Assembly: GCA_032358255.1 (NCBI GenBank)
Contig: JAULBX010029269.1
Coordinates: 1 to 64,000, forward strand
DNA length: 64,000 bases
DNA from: Heterotrichella gracilis
Taxonomy: Eukaryota; Sar; Xanthophyceae; Tribonematales; Xanthonemataceae
Direction: 5' to 3'
In this document: piece by piece, positions 55,364 to 63,232 of the stretch
Position numbering within the stretch: position 1 is the first letter of the stretch
Layout of the letters: every line of letters starts with the position of its first letter
The notes under the pieces: model-generated
The model's input: the letters and a program-made list of their open reading frames with translations, nothing else
Told to the model about the DNA's origin: nothing
The model's database searches: none
Position numbers and translations under genes: made by a program

Positions 55364-56916
55364 TATAGATCGTTTATATTTTTTAAGTAATGGTCTGCCT
55401 GAACTAATAATTCAGCCTTTAGCTCGGGTTTCATTTTTCGCCAAACATCATACATCATCGCAATGCGCGGGTTAGCAGATAATTTATTCTCGTGCTTATC
55501 ATAAAAATTCCAGTATAAACTGTTAAAGGGACAAGCCTTATCCCCTGTTTTTTTTGCTTTATTGTAATAACAAGAGTTACAATAATGACTCATTTTATCA
55601 ATATACGCAGCTGAACTTACATAAGGTTTTGTGCCAACAATCCCACCATCTGCAAACTGGCTCATGCCCCTGGTATTTGTGATCTCTACCCAATCCAAAG
55701 CGTCAATATAAATTCCTAAATACCATTTATCTACCTCATCTGGATGAACGCCTGCTAATAATGCAAAATTTCCGGTGACCATTAATCGCTGAATATGATG
55801 CGCATAAGCGTAATTCAATGATTGACCAATTGAATGCTTTAAACAATTCATTTTTGTTCTACCCGTCCAATACCACTCGGGTAATTTATTTTGATGATCA
55901 AAATAATTCAGCGAAGCATAATCTGGCATCTTACACCAATAAATACCCCGCATGTATTCTCTCCAACCGATTATCTGACGTACAAATCCCTCCAACTGGT
56001 TGTATTCAATTTCATTCGGACGTTTTTGCCATTCTTTGATGGCTTTATGAATAACCTCAAGAGGAGAAATTAACTTACAATTTAATGAAAAAGATAAGCG
56101 TGAGTGATACAAAGACCAATCTTGCGGCGTCATAGCATCCTGGTAAGTACCAAAAAGAGGAAGGCATTCTTGTAAAAAAAAGTCTAATAGTTGTAGCGAT
56201 TGCTCACGGTTTATGGGCCATATAAAATTTTCAGGCTCTATTGTGCCGATTGTCTTAACGTCGGTTTTATTTAAATCACTAATAATATCATTTACATTAT
56301 TACTAAAAACAAATGGAGGGCTGGCTTTATGTTTAACCGGTAATTTCTTCCGGTTAGCGTCATCATAATTCCACTTGCCGGTTAACGGTTCAGAGCCTGA
56401 CATTAAAATATTATGTTTCTTTCGCATATAGCGGTAAAAACTTTCCATTAGAAATAATTTCTTTCCTTCAAAAAAAATACTCAATTCGTTTCTTGATGTT
56501 AAAAAGTGCTCAGTGTCAAAAACAGTGCTTGTTATGTTAAGAGAGTTTGAATATGTTTTAATCATTTCATCCAGCCTATATTCATCAGGTAATTGATATT
56601 GAAAATGATTAAATGCATGTTTTTGAATTAAGTGATTACAATTCCCTTGAAAAGAATGTTTATTTTTTTTGTCATTTAATTTTATGTAAACAACCTGATG
56701 TCCCTTACCTTTCAACAGCTCAGCGAATTCTCTCATCGCCGCAAAGAAAGCCGCAACCTTTTGAATGTGATGCCAGACATAATCTGTCTCAGAGCGAACC
56801 TCCATTAAAACATAGGTCACATTTTCGTCAACATTTTTAAACCATGAATGATCAATGTTTAGCTGATCCCCAAGTATTAAGCGTAAAATCTTTATGTCTG
56901 ATGTTTTGACTTTCAC
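55363..56916 (-). CDS. Fe-S bacterial (6-4) photolyase / cryptochrome, PhrB-like
   Basis: 517 residues from a GTG start, 2 nt after the DUF2256 stop. The beginning, ILRLILGDQLNIDHSWF, is the family signature. The 4Fe-4S cysteines are visible: Cys358 (NCLKHS), Cys446 and Cys449 (YCNSC), Cys462 (ACPFN). The spacing matches PhrB of Agrobacterium (350, 438, 441, 454 as I recall them), with a uniform shift of eight. The FAD region holds GNFALLAG and NTRGMSQFADGG. It repairs (6-4) photoproducts using FAD and a lumazine-type antenna. Confidence 0.9.
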   Translation of the reverse strand: MKVKTSDIKILRLILGDQLNIDHSWFKNVDENVTYVLMEVRSETDYVWHHIQKVAAFFAAMREFAELLKGKGHQVVYIKLNDKKNKHSFQGNCNHLIQKHAFNHFQYQLPDEYRLDEMIKTYSNSLNITSTVFDTEHFLTSRNELSIFFEGKKLFLMESFYRYMRKKHNILMSGSEPLTGKWNYDDANRKKLPVKHKASPPFVFSNNVNDIISDLNKTDVKTIGTIEPENFIWPINREQSLQLLDFFLQECLPLFGTYQDAMTPQDWSLYHSRLSFSLNCKLISPLEVIHKAIKEWQKRPNEIEYNQLEGFVRQIIGWREYMRGIYWCKMPDYASLNYFDHQNKLPEWYWTGRTKMNCLKHSIGQSLNYAYAHHIQRLMVTGNFALLAGVHPDEVDKWYLGIYIDALDWVEITNTRGMSQFADGGIVGTKPYVSSAAYIDKMSHYCNSCYYNKAKKTGDKACPFNSLYWNFYDKHENKLSANPRIAMMYDVWRKMKPELKAELLVQADHYLKNINDL

Positions 56917-56918
56917 TA

Positions 56919-57071
56919 TTATTTTATGCTGTTTGATCTTTTATTCCTGCATTTGTCGCTGCAATATTTTACATCGTCCCAATTCTTTTCCCATTTTTTT
57001 CGCCATGTAAAAGGTTTGCTACATACCAAACACATCTTAGATGGCAGGTTTTCTTTTTTTACACCTTTCAT
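56919..57071 (-). CDS. DUF2256 small zinc-type protein
   Basis: A 50-residue gene missed by length cut-offs. It reads [20 protein letters not shown] then [21 protein letters not shown] and a basic tail. Cys14, Cys17, Cys37 and Cys41 form a CxxC...CxxxC zinc site; [12 protein letters not shown]...YCSDKCR is the DUF2256 signature. Its ATG overlaps the DUF2071 stop (ATGA) and its stop is 2 nt before the photolyase GTG. DUF2256 genes commonly accompany photolyases; function unknown. Confidence 0.92.
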   Translation of the reverse strand: MKGVKKENLPSKMCLVCSKPFTWRKKWEKNWDDVKYCSDKCRNKRSNSIK

Positions 57072-57793
57072 GTAGCGTCTAATTTAATACGTTGGCGCTT
57101 CCACTCAATCGAAACAGGAGAGCCTTCAGCAAGAAACACAGAATGTGGTTGAGCAGTATTCAAAAACGAAAAGTCGTTCCCATACATTTTGTCAAAATCA
57201 CAGTTTATCTTGTAGTTAGCAATTTTATTTATATCCCAACGCGCATGGTGTATTTTATATTCTTCTGTTTTGAAATTGTCAATTTTTGTATAACCAAAAT
57301 AATGCTCAAATATAAATTCTTCAAAACTATCCTTTTGCATTTTAAACTTCTCTACCGATGATTCAACATAAATACTATTCCACTCTTTATTAATGTGCCA
57401 TTGATAGTGTATTTTCTTTTGCGAAGCAGTTTCTGAATTAAAATTTTTGGTTGGAATTGTTGTATAATGTTCTTTATATAATTTATTTGCCACCCATGCG
57501 ACCGCTTTATAGGGAATAGTTTCGTTAATAAATACAACACCACGTTTGATTCTGTCTCCCTCTTTTCGTATTACGTAAAATCTAAGGTTAATTTCTTCAA
57601 ATGTACCAAGGATTGGAATTGGTATTTTAAACAATTTAGTTCTCTTAAACATAAAACCCACCAAACTAATATAAGCTTGGCCATTATATAGATCGAGCTC
57701 ACAACCCTTTGGTAAGTATGACTGTAAAACTTCTGTTGGAACTACGTAATTTGCCATCACAATATTTTCCCAATTAGCGTTTAAAAAGTTCAT
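57068..57793 (-). CDS. DUF2071 (YqjF-like) protein
   Basis: 241 residues, soluble. [47 protein letters not shown] is the family start (shown in key parts: WENIVMANY and PKGCELDL), followed by [22 protein letters not shown]. The fold resembles acetoacetate decarboxylase without a known active-site lysine. Function unknown. It is 12 nt downstream of tspO and overlaps DUF2256. Confidence 0.82.
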   Translation of the reverse strand: MNFLNANWENIVMANYVVPTEVLQSYLPKGCELDLYNGQAYISLVGFMFKRTKLFKIPIPILGTFEEINLRFYVIRKEGDRIKRGVVFINETIPYKAVAWVANKLYKEHYTTIPTKNFNSETASQKKIHYQWHINKEWNSIYVESSVEKFKMQKDSFEEFIFEHYFGYTKIDNFKTEEYKIHHARWDINKIANYKINCDFDKMYGNDFSFLNTAQPHSVFLAEGSPVSIEWKRQRIKLDAT

Positions 57794-57805
57794 CTATTTT
57801 TTTAT

Positions 57806-58273
57806 TTAATTCAAGACCCAAATGCTTCCGTTCAATACACTAGCAAAAGTTACCCATAATAAATACGGAATTTGCATATAAGAAGCCGTTTTATTGATCT
57901 TGTAAAAAGTAAGTATCATTACAATAATTGAAAACCAAATAAAAATAATTTCAATAAACGCCAAGCCTAATAATTGAAACTTAAAAAACAGAAAACTCCA
58001 GCAAAAATTTAAAAATAATTGCGTGCAAAAAATGATAATAGCTCTTTTTCTTAAAACAGGATTAGGAGATTGAAGTATTAGGTAAAACGAAATGCCCATT
58101 AAAATATAAAGCAGCGTCCACACCGGACCAAATAAATAATTGGGCGGATTAAATATCGGCTTATTAAGCGTTAAATACCAATTATTAACGCTTGATGCAG
58201 TGGCAATGCCACCAATTGCGCCAATAGATAATGTGAGTGCAATACAAAGTATAAGTTTAACCGCTTTATTCAT
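57806..58273 (-). CDS. tspO: TspO/MBR-family membrane protein
   Basis: 155 residues, five TM helices. NNWYLTLNKPIFNPPNYLFG and PVWTLLYILMGISFYLI are the TspO signatures (Trp, KPxxxPP, PVWTxLYxxMG). TspO binds porphyrins and related tetrapyrroles and in photosynthetic bacteria modulates pigment genes under light or oxygen. It sits in the light-response run between flavin reductase (52-nt gap) and DUF2071. Confidence 0.92.
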   Translation of the reverse strand: MNKAVKLILCIALTLSIGAIGGIATASSVNNWYLTLNKPIFNPPNYLFGPVWTLLYILMGISFYLILQSPNPVLRKRAIIIFCTQLFLNFCWSFLFFKFQLLGLAFIEIIFIWFSIIVMILTFYKINKTASYMQIPYLLWVTFASVLNGSIWVLN

Positions 58274-58325
58274 TTTATTTTTTTTAATTGTAATTTAGAA
58301 TTAGTCAAATTATTAATTGCAATTC

Positions 58326-58979
58326 CTAATCACCATGTTCAGTTATTATAGCCTCTAATTCTATGCCAGGTTTCGCGTAACTTAACCGTTCCAATCGTTT
58401 GGTTTTATGATAACTGTCTAAACCCGAACAGGTAACAGTGTTTGCCTTCTCGAGATCGAGAAATGCATCTTCACACAAACAGTTTTTTGGAAAATACAAA
58501 TGCTCGATCTGACCAATGATCAAAATTGTTCCATTTATAGTAAGATCTAAACGCTCTTTGAACTGTATACCAAGTTGAACATGACTTTCCTCAACGTAAG
58601 GCGCCAAAAAGCCATCCTTATAATTTTCTTTTAATCCAACAGCATCAAACTCTGAAATTTCCTTTGGGTATCTAGCTGACGTCTGGTGTCCCATTTTATA
58701 AATTTTTTCATTCAGATGATTAATAGTGTAATAACCTGTTTCGAGAATATTAGATAATGTATGCCGCTCAACAGAATCTGGCCTTACAATAAATGCTATT
58801 AATGGAGGCGAAGCGCCAATATGGGTAATGGAATTAAAAACTGCTAAATTAGTTTTGCCTTTTTTATCTTTTGTTCCGATCAAACAAACGCTTTTAAACC
58901 CTCCTGTAGAATTAACCAGATTGGTTCGTTGTCGTTTTTCCATTGCCATCAGACTCTCAAAGGTGATGTGTGTTTCCAT
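58326..58979 (-). CDS. Flavin reductase-like domain protein
   Basis: 217 residues. FKSVCLIGTKDKKGKTNLAVFNSITHIGASPPLIAFIVRPDSVERHTLSNILETGYYTIN, cited by its key parts NLAVFNS, PPLIAFI and YYTIN, is the flavin-reductase-like fold binding FMN. It is typical of the flavoproteins carried in photoprotection clusters beside photolyases. Substrate unknown. Four nucleotides separate it from the SDR gene. Confidence 0.85.
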   Translation of the reverse strand: METHITFESLMAMEKRQRTNLVNSTGGFKSVCLIGTKDKKGKTNLAVFNSITHIGASPPLIAFIVRPDSVERHTLSNILETGYYTINHLNEKIYKMGHQTSARYPKEISEFDAVGLKENYKDGFLAPYVEESHVQLGIQFKERLDLTINGTILIIGQIEHLYFPKNCLCEDAFLDLEKANTVTCSGLDSYHKTKRLERLSYAKPGIELEAIITEHGD

Positions 58980-58983
58980 ATTT

Positions 58984-59673
58984 TCAATTTTTAATTGCGC
59001 TCATTCCACCGTCAACCGCAAGAACCTGGCCTGTTATCCATGCAGACTCTTCTGATAATAAAAAAGTAATCGCGTTAGCAACATCAATGGGATTACCAAC
59101 CTGACGGAGTGGATTTCTCTTTTGCATTTGCTCCATTTTTTCAGGCGTATTAATAAACTTATCTCCCAGGGGCGTATTTACCAGAGAAGGCGCCACGCAA
59201 TTAACCCTGATCGCTGGGGCCAACTCAGCTGCTAAAGCTTTTGAAAACCCTTCAAGTGCACCTTTAGCCATTGAAATAGAAGTGTGAAAAGGCAAGCCAA
59301 TGCTTACCGCTGTAGAACTTATAAATACAATTGATGCATGTTTGGATTTTTTTAAATTGTTTAAATATGTCTGAACAAAGGCAACAGCACCTAAGCAGTT
59401 TATTTGAAGATCATTTATGAATTCGCCTTGGCTGAACCGCGCGAAAGGTTTTAGATTTATTGTTCCCGGAAAATAAACAATACCATCAATAGTGTCAGCA
59501 ATTTCAGGTAGCGCTGAAAAGTCATATTTTTCAACTTGATAAAACTCACCATAGGAATCTCCCTTCGCTGTTGTGCTGATGCCGATAATTTTATGACCTT
59601 TATCTTTTAAAAGTAAGGCCGTTTGTATGGCAATAGCACTCGAAGCCCCTGCAAATAAAAAGGTTTTACTCAT
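58984..59673 (-). CDS. Short-chain dehydrogenase lacking the catalytic tyrosine
   Basis: 229 residues with an SDR fold. The nucleotide loop is atypical (AGASSAIA, 8-15). The active-site region reads SSTAVSIGLPFHTSISMAK: Lys137 is present but the position of Tyr (four before) is Ile133. The C-terminus WITGQVLAVDGGM is normal SDR. The missing Tyr is seen in a subgroup with HxxIxxxK; activity may differ or be lost. It overlaps the DUF2805 gene by 4 nt. Confidence 0.85.
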   Translation of the reverse strand: MSKTFLFAGASSAIAIQTALLLKDKGHKIIGISTTAKGDSYGEFYQVEKYDFSALPEIADTIDGIVYFPGTINLKPFARFSQGEFINDLQINCLGAVAFVQTYLNNLKKSKHASIVFISSTAVSIGLPFHTSISMAKGALEGFSKALAAELAPAIRVNCVAPSLVNTPLGDKFINTPEKMEQMQKRNPLRQVGNPIDVANAITFLLSEESAWITGQVLAVDGGMSAIKN

Positions 59674-60029
59674 TTTCTTTTGGATATTCTATTATTTGAA
59701 ATAGTTCGTTGTAAATTACTTTTGAATCTGTTTATACTCTTAATTCTTTTGTATGCATGCTTTGTTTTGCAACTCTCCACACGTTTTCGCCACAATTTAT
59801 AACTGCTAAACCGTAAGTTCTTTTTCATGAGCGATTTTACAGCAGCTTCATTTAAACCGAACTGAATTTTAATGGCGTCAAAAGTAGTTCTATCTTCCCA
59901 GGCCATTTCTATTATACGATCAACATCACTACCTTTTATAATGAGTGGAATCTGTTCCTGAACATTAAGATATGCCATTGGCGAAGGCAATCCACTATAA
60001 TAACAATGTAGATCGTTTTCTTTTTCCAT
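59670..60029 (-). CDS. TIGR03643/DUF2805 family protein
   Basis: 119 residues. The core DRIIEMAWEDRTTFDAIKIQFGLNEAAVKSLMKKNLRFSSYKLWRKRV, cited by IIEMAWEDRTTFDAI and SSYKLWRKRV, is the DUF2805 signature, a helix-turn-helix-like fold of unknown function usually found next to photolyase clusters. The first 30 residues are outside the domain, so the start could be internal. Overlaps its neighbours by 1 and 4 nt. Confidence 0.82.
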   Translation of the reverse strand: MEKENDLHCYYSGLPSPMAYLNVQEQIPLIIKGSDVDRIIEMAWEDRTTFDAIKIQFGLNEAAVKSLMKKNLRFSSYKLWRKRVESCKTKHAYKRIKSINRFKSNLQRTISNNRISKRK

Positions 60030-60493
60030 TACTTAGCGTTAAAAAGTTCGTCTATCTTTTTGTGCCTGTAGTTAAATATTTCTTTTAACTGCTTTTTTAC
60101 AAAAAGCGCATTTACTAACCTACCAATAAAGCCAAAAGGTAATTTGTAATGAACTATATCAACCATTTCAACACCATCATCAACCTTTTTAATAAAATGC
60201 TTATGATGCCAGAATTTGTAGGGCCCAAAGCGCTGTTCATCCACAAAATAATAATGGTCTTCAACATGACTTATCTCGGTAACCCATTTTAATTTAATTC
60301 CTAATACGGGTGAAACGTGATACTCAATTATCTGCCCGGCATACATTTTATCGATCGGTTTTATCTCATTTACAACGGTAAAATTCATGTAAGCAGGCGT
60401 TATAACCGCCAGGTTTTTAGGCGAGCTTATAAAATCCCAAACGGTAGATATATCGCTTTTTATATGCTGAGTACTTTCTATTTTATGAAGCAT
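60029..60493 (-). CDS. SRPBCC-family ligand-binding protein
   Basis: 154 residues with the START/SRPBCC layout: TVWDFISSPKNLAVITPAYMNF at the start, then strands and the C-terminal helix. HKHFIKKVDDGVEMVDIVHYKLPFGFIGRLVNALFV is the cyclase/dehydrase-like core (key parts only). Members bind hydrophobic ligands. It is the first gene of the minus-strand run, 35 nt downstream of the predicted start point at the shared operator. Confidence 0.85.
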   Translation of the reverse strand: MLHKIESTQHIKSDISTVWDFISSPKNLAVITPAYMNFTVVNEIKPIDKMYAGQIIEYHVSPVLGIKLKWVTEISHVEDHYYFVDEQRFGPYKFWHHKHFIKKVDDGVEMVDIVHYKLPFGFIGRLVNALFVKKQLKEIFNYRHKKIDELFNAK

Positions 60494-60525
60494 GAGTAAT
60501 TTTTGTCAAATTTCGGTTATTTTGT

Positions 60526-60559
60526 TTTGTTTAACAAATATATTATTTTATTAAACAAA
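60526..60559. promoter_or_regulatory. Candidate CarH/LitR-type operator O1 (divergent promoter)
   Basis: TTTGTTTAAC (60526-60535) and ATTAAACAAA (60550-60559) are inverted arms with a 14-nt spacer. The spacing is identical to O2 at 63177. On the minus strand the left arm overlaps TATATTTG, a perfect -7 box (60542-60535). It lies between SRPBCC and PTPS, so it could control both. Confidence 0.7.
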
Positions 60560-60566
60560 TAAATTG

Positions 60567-60583
60567 TACTTTTGTTTAATAAA
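60567..60583 (+). promoter_or_regulatory. PTPS -7 box with an extra operator half-site
   Basis: TACTTTTG (60567-60574) fits TAnnTTTG. TTTGTTTAATAAA (60571-60583), the reverse complement of the arm plus 3 nt in O1, overlaps the box and reaches the first base of the ATG. Confidence 0.6.
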
Positions 60584-60999
60584 TGATTAAGAATAGGGTC
60601 TCAGTTTTCAGAAAAGAGCATTTTAATGCCGCTCATCGCCTTAACAATCCGATGCTAAGTGTTGAAAAGAATAAAGCCGTTTTTGGAAAATGTAATAATG
60701 ATAATTATCACGGACATAATTACGAATTGATCGTTAAAGTTACAGGTGTTGTAGATTCAGTTACTGGTTATGTGATAGATCTGAAAATGTTAAGCGATAT
60801 AATCAAAACAGAAGTTATTGAAAGGTTTGATCATAAAAATTTAAATCTTGATGTGAGCGATTTTAAAGAGCTTAATCCTACAGCAGAGAATATTGCTATT
60901 GTGATCTATGATATTATTCATTCAAAGATCGATACTAAATATGAACTAAAGATTGTATTATATGAAACAGAAAGAAACTATGTTGAATACCCAGCATAA
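60583..60999 (+). CDS. 6-pyruvoyl-tetrahydropterin synthase / QueD-like protein
   Basis: 138 residues. FNAAHRL gives the first zinc His, and GKCNNDNYHGHNYEL the active-site Cys and the HGH zinc pair. DHKNLN, PTAENIA and the late ETERNYVEY Glu complete the family set. The product is a 6-pyruvoyl- or carboxy-tetrahydropterin; its neighbour folE makes the substrate. In this setting it probably serves pterin production for photolyase antenna or a photoprotective pterin (inference), not queuosine, since no other queuosine gene is close. Confidence 0.85.
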   Translation: MIKNRVSVFRKEHFNAAHRLNNPMLSVEKNKAVFGKCNNDNYHGHNYELIVKVTGVVDSVTGYVIDLKMLSDIIKTEVIERFDHKNLNLDVSDFKELNPTAENIAIVIYDIIHSKIDTKYELKIVLYETERNYVEYPA

Positions 61000-61672
61000 A
61001 AAAGAAATTCTAGTGAATGAAAGTATGATAGAAGAAATTGGTAATGAACACATAAGCTCATCGCTTGAAACGCCAATGTTGGCGAACGCTTTTGATTTAA
61101 GTGATGATGAGAAAATAAAAAAAATTGAAACTCATTTTAAAGAAATAATGGAGACGTTGGGTCTTGATCTAAAAGACGACAGCTTAAGTGGAACGCCTCA
61201 CCGTGTTGCAAAAATGTATGTGAAAGAGATCTTCTGCGGATTAGATCCTGCCAATAAACCTTCGGTAAAATTGTTTGATAATAAATATCAATACAACCAA
61301 ATGCTTATTGAAAAGAATATTACTTTTTACAGCAATTGCGAGCATCATTTTGTGCCTTTCTTTGGCAAAGCTCACCTAGCCTATATATCAAACGGCAAGG
61401 TAATTGGTTTGTCAAAATTAAACCGCATTGTAAATTATTATGCCAAGCGGCCGCAGGTACAGGAGCGCCTTACAATGCAAATTGCCAACGAGTTAAAAGA
61501 TGTTTTACACACGGAAGACGTTGTGGTAGTAATCGAAGCCAGGCATTTATGCGTCTCTTCAAGAGGAATAAAAGATGATAGCTCATCCACTGTAACATCA
61601 TTTTACGGTGGTAAATTTAACGAAGAGCAAACAAAAAACGAATTTCTTAATTATTTAAATATAAAAATTTAA
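60953..61672 (+). CDS. folE: GTP cyclohydrolase I
   Basis: 239 residues. Zinc and catalytic motifs: FYSNCEHHFVPFFGKAHLAYI (Cys and His of CEHHxxPFxG), SKLNRIVNYYAKRPQVQERL, and EARHLCVSSRGIKDD. It makes 7,8-dihydroneopterin triphosphate from GTP. The track start overlaps PTPS by 47 nt. ATGs at 60980 and 61025 shorten the overlap, and the N-terminal 40 residues are poorly conserved, so the start is uncertain. As the second gene of the light-linked operon it may be a stress-inducible paralogue of the housekeeping folE. Confidence 0.9.
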   Translation: MYYMKQKETMLNTQHKKEILVNESMIEEIGNEHISSSLETPMLANAFDLSDDEKIKKIETHFKEIMETLGLDLKDDSLSGTPHRVAKMYVKEIFCGLDPANKPSVKLFDNKYQYNQMLIEKNITFYSNCEHHFVPFFGKAHLAYISNGKVIGLSKLNRIVNYYAKRPQVQERLTMQIANELKDVLHTEDVVVVIEARHLCVSSRGIKDDSSSTVTSFYGGKFNEEQTKNEFLNYLNIKI

Positions 61673-61678
61673 GTAGCC

Positions 61679-62119
61679 ATGGTCAACCCTATTGATAAAG
61701 ACAAAGTTGCCGAAAATCCGGGTCTCCTTGCCTATCCGCACACCATCGGAAGCATTGTAATTAAGCCTGAAGACGTTGGTAAATTAAAATCAAAGGCCCT
61801 TTCAGCTATGCGCGAGCAAACCGATATGCATTTGTTGCAAATACAAAAGCAAGTTGAATTATTGGTGACCCAGGCAAATGAAATAAAACAACGTATAGAA
61901 ATAAGTGAAAAAATATATACCGCTACGATCTCATTTGAGCCATTAATTGGACACATCTATCATCTTTATAAGAAAGGCAACGAATTTAAACTAATGATGA
62001 TAGCGCCTGACGAATGGGGGAAATCAAGGTCAGAAATATTAGAATACGTAAATTCGGCTCGGTTGCTAAGTGACCATACCTGGGAACTTATTAATAACTA
62101 TAAAGGTTTATTTGTTTAA
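61679..62119 (+). CDS. DUF2452 protein
   Basis: 146 residues, soluble, helical. NPIDKDKVAENPGLLAYPHTIGS is the family start, and IYHLYKKGNEFKLMMIAPDEWGKS the conserved end. Function unknown, but the gene is a regular member of Bacteroidota photolyase/pterin clusters as far as I recall. 6 nt after folE. Confidence 0.75.
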   Translation: MVNPIDKDKVAENPGLLAYPHTIGSIVIKPEDVGKLKSKALSAMREQTDMHLLQIQKQVELLVTQANEIKQRIEISEKIYTATISFEPLIGHIYHLYKKGNEFKLMMIAPDEWGKSRSEILEYVNSARLLSDHTWELINNYKGLFV

Positions 62120-62142
62120 ATTAGTAACGTTTAAAACGCAAG

Positions 62143-63021
62143 ATGAGATTATATCAGATCACAGAATTAGAGCAGTTAACCGGCATTAAAGCTCATACAA
62201 TAAGAATATGGGAAAAAAGATATAATCTTATTGAACCAGACCGCACGAACACTAATTACAGGAGATACAACGACGAGCAGGTAAAAAAGCTGTTAAACGT
62301 TTCTACACTATTATCGAATGGTTACAAGATCTCAAAAATTGCTGAGCTTAGCGAAAAGGATCTACACTTAAAAATTCTGGAATCTCAGTCGAGTAAACAG
62401 GAAGATGTGATCTGTGCAACCTTTATTAATGATCTGTTAAGTGCAATGATAGATTTTGATGAGCAAAACTTTGAAAAAACGTATTCGGCAGTCATAAACA
62501 GATTTGGCCTTTTTGATGCCATGTTAAATGTTTTTTACCCCTTGTTAAATAAAATAGGTTTATTGTGGTCTGTAAATGATGTTAGTCCAGCGCAGGAACA
62601 TTTTGCATCCTGCCTCATCAAAAGAAAAATAATGGCGGCAACAGACGGATTGCCATTTGCGAAACAGAAAAAGAAGAAATTTCTTTTATTATTAATTCCC
62701 GGCGAAATGCACGATATAAGCCTGCTATTCGCTAATTACATAATACGTTCAAAAGGCCATGAAACTATATATTTGGGACAAGATGTGCCGTACGAAAACA
62801 TCTCTTTAGTGTTAAAACAAATAAGGCCTAATTTTATTCTGACTTTTTTCACTGTACCGCAAGATCCAAAAGCCGTTTATTCCGATCTTAAAAATAATCT
62901 TCAGATTGGTGAAGGCAATAAATTGATAATAAGCGGCCAATCCGCTACTACAGAATATTTACAAAAGAAAATGGGTGCACAGGTCATATACCATCCACAA
63001 GATCTTTTAAACTATTTGTAG
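62143..63021 (+). CDS. MerR-family regulator with B12-binding photosensor domain (CarH/LitR-like)
   Basis: 292 residues. A MerR helix-turn-helix (about 1-70: YQITELEQLTGIKAHTIRIWEKRYNLI) precedes a helical bundle containing W142-x9-E152-H153 (WSVNDVSPAQEH), the Wx9EH motif diagnostic of adenosylcobalamin photoreceptors. A Rossmann-like B12 domain follows with GEMHDIS (His190 in the ExH position), GHETIYLGQDVP and ISGQS. In the dark such proteins bind DNA as tetramers; light breaks the cobalt-carbon bond and derepresses. It lies at the end of the PTPS operon, near crtI, with the same palindrome at both promoters. It is likely the master regulator of the block. Confidence 0.9.
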   Translation: MRLYQITELEQLTGIKAHTIRIWEKRYNLIEPDRTNTNYRRYNDEQVKKLLNVSTLLSNGYKISKIAELSEKDLHLKILESQSSKQEDVICATFINDLLSAMIDFDEQNFEKTYSAVINRFGLFDAMLNVFYPLLNKIGLLWSVNDVSPAQEHFASCLIKRKIMAATDGLPFAKQKKKKFLLLLIPGEMHDISLLFANYIIRSKGHETIYLGQDVPYENISLVLKQIRPNFILTFFTVPQDPKAVYSDLKNNLQIGEGNKLIISGQSATTEYLQKKMGAQVIYHPQDLLNYL

Positions 63022-63176
63022 AATAGCTAAAATACAACTCAACATCCTATTTTATATCTGCGTCTTATGAAATTTTGGCTTTAACTGCTTTTTTAAAAAA
63101 TTCCTATGCCTGCTTAATTTTTGTTAAATACTATTGTATTGACGCTATTAGTTTTCATGAAATATTAGAAAATCAT

Positions 63177-63210
63177 TTTGTTTAATTATATTTGTATTTT
63201 ATTAAACAAA
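63177..63210. promoter_or_regulatory. Candidate CarH/LitR-type operator O2 with crtI promoter
   Basis: TTTGTTTAAT (63177-63186) and ATTAAACAAA (63201-63210) are perfect inverted arms with a 14-nt spacer. The spacer starts with TATATTTG (63187-63194), an exact -7 box, so a bound protein would cover the crtI promoter. The crtI start is 22 nt past the right arm. Confidence 0.75.
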
Positions 63211-63232
63211 CTAAAAATTATAATAATTCAAA

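Noticed and set aside
57352-57543. 63-codon minus ORF inside DUF2071
   Set aside because: Out-of-frame shadow of a recognised family gene.
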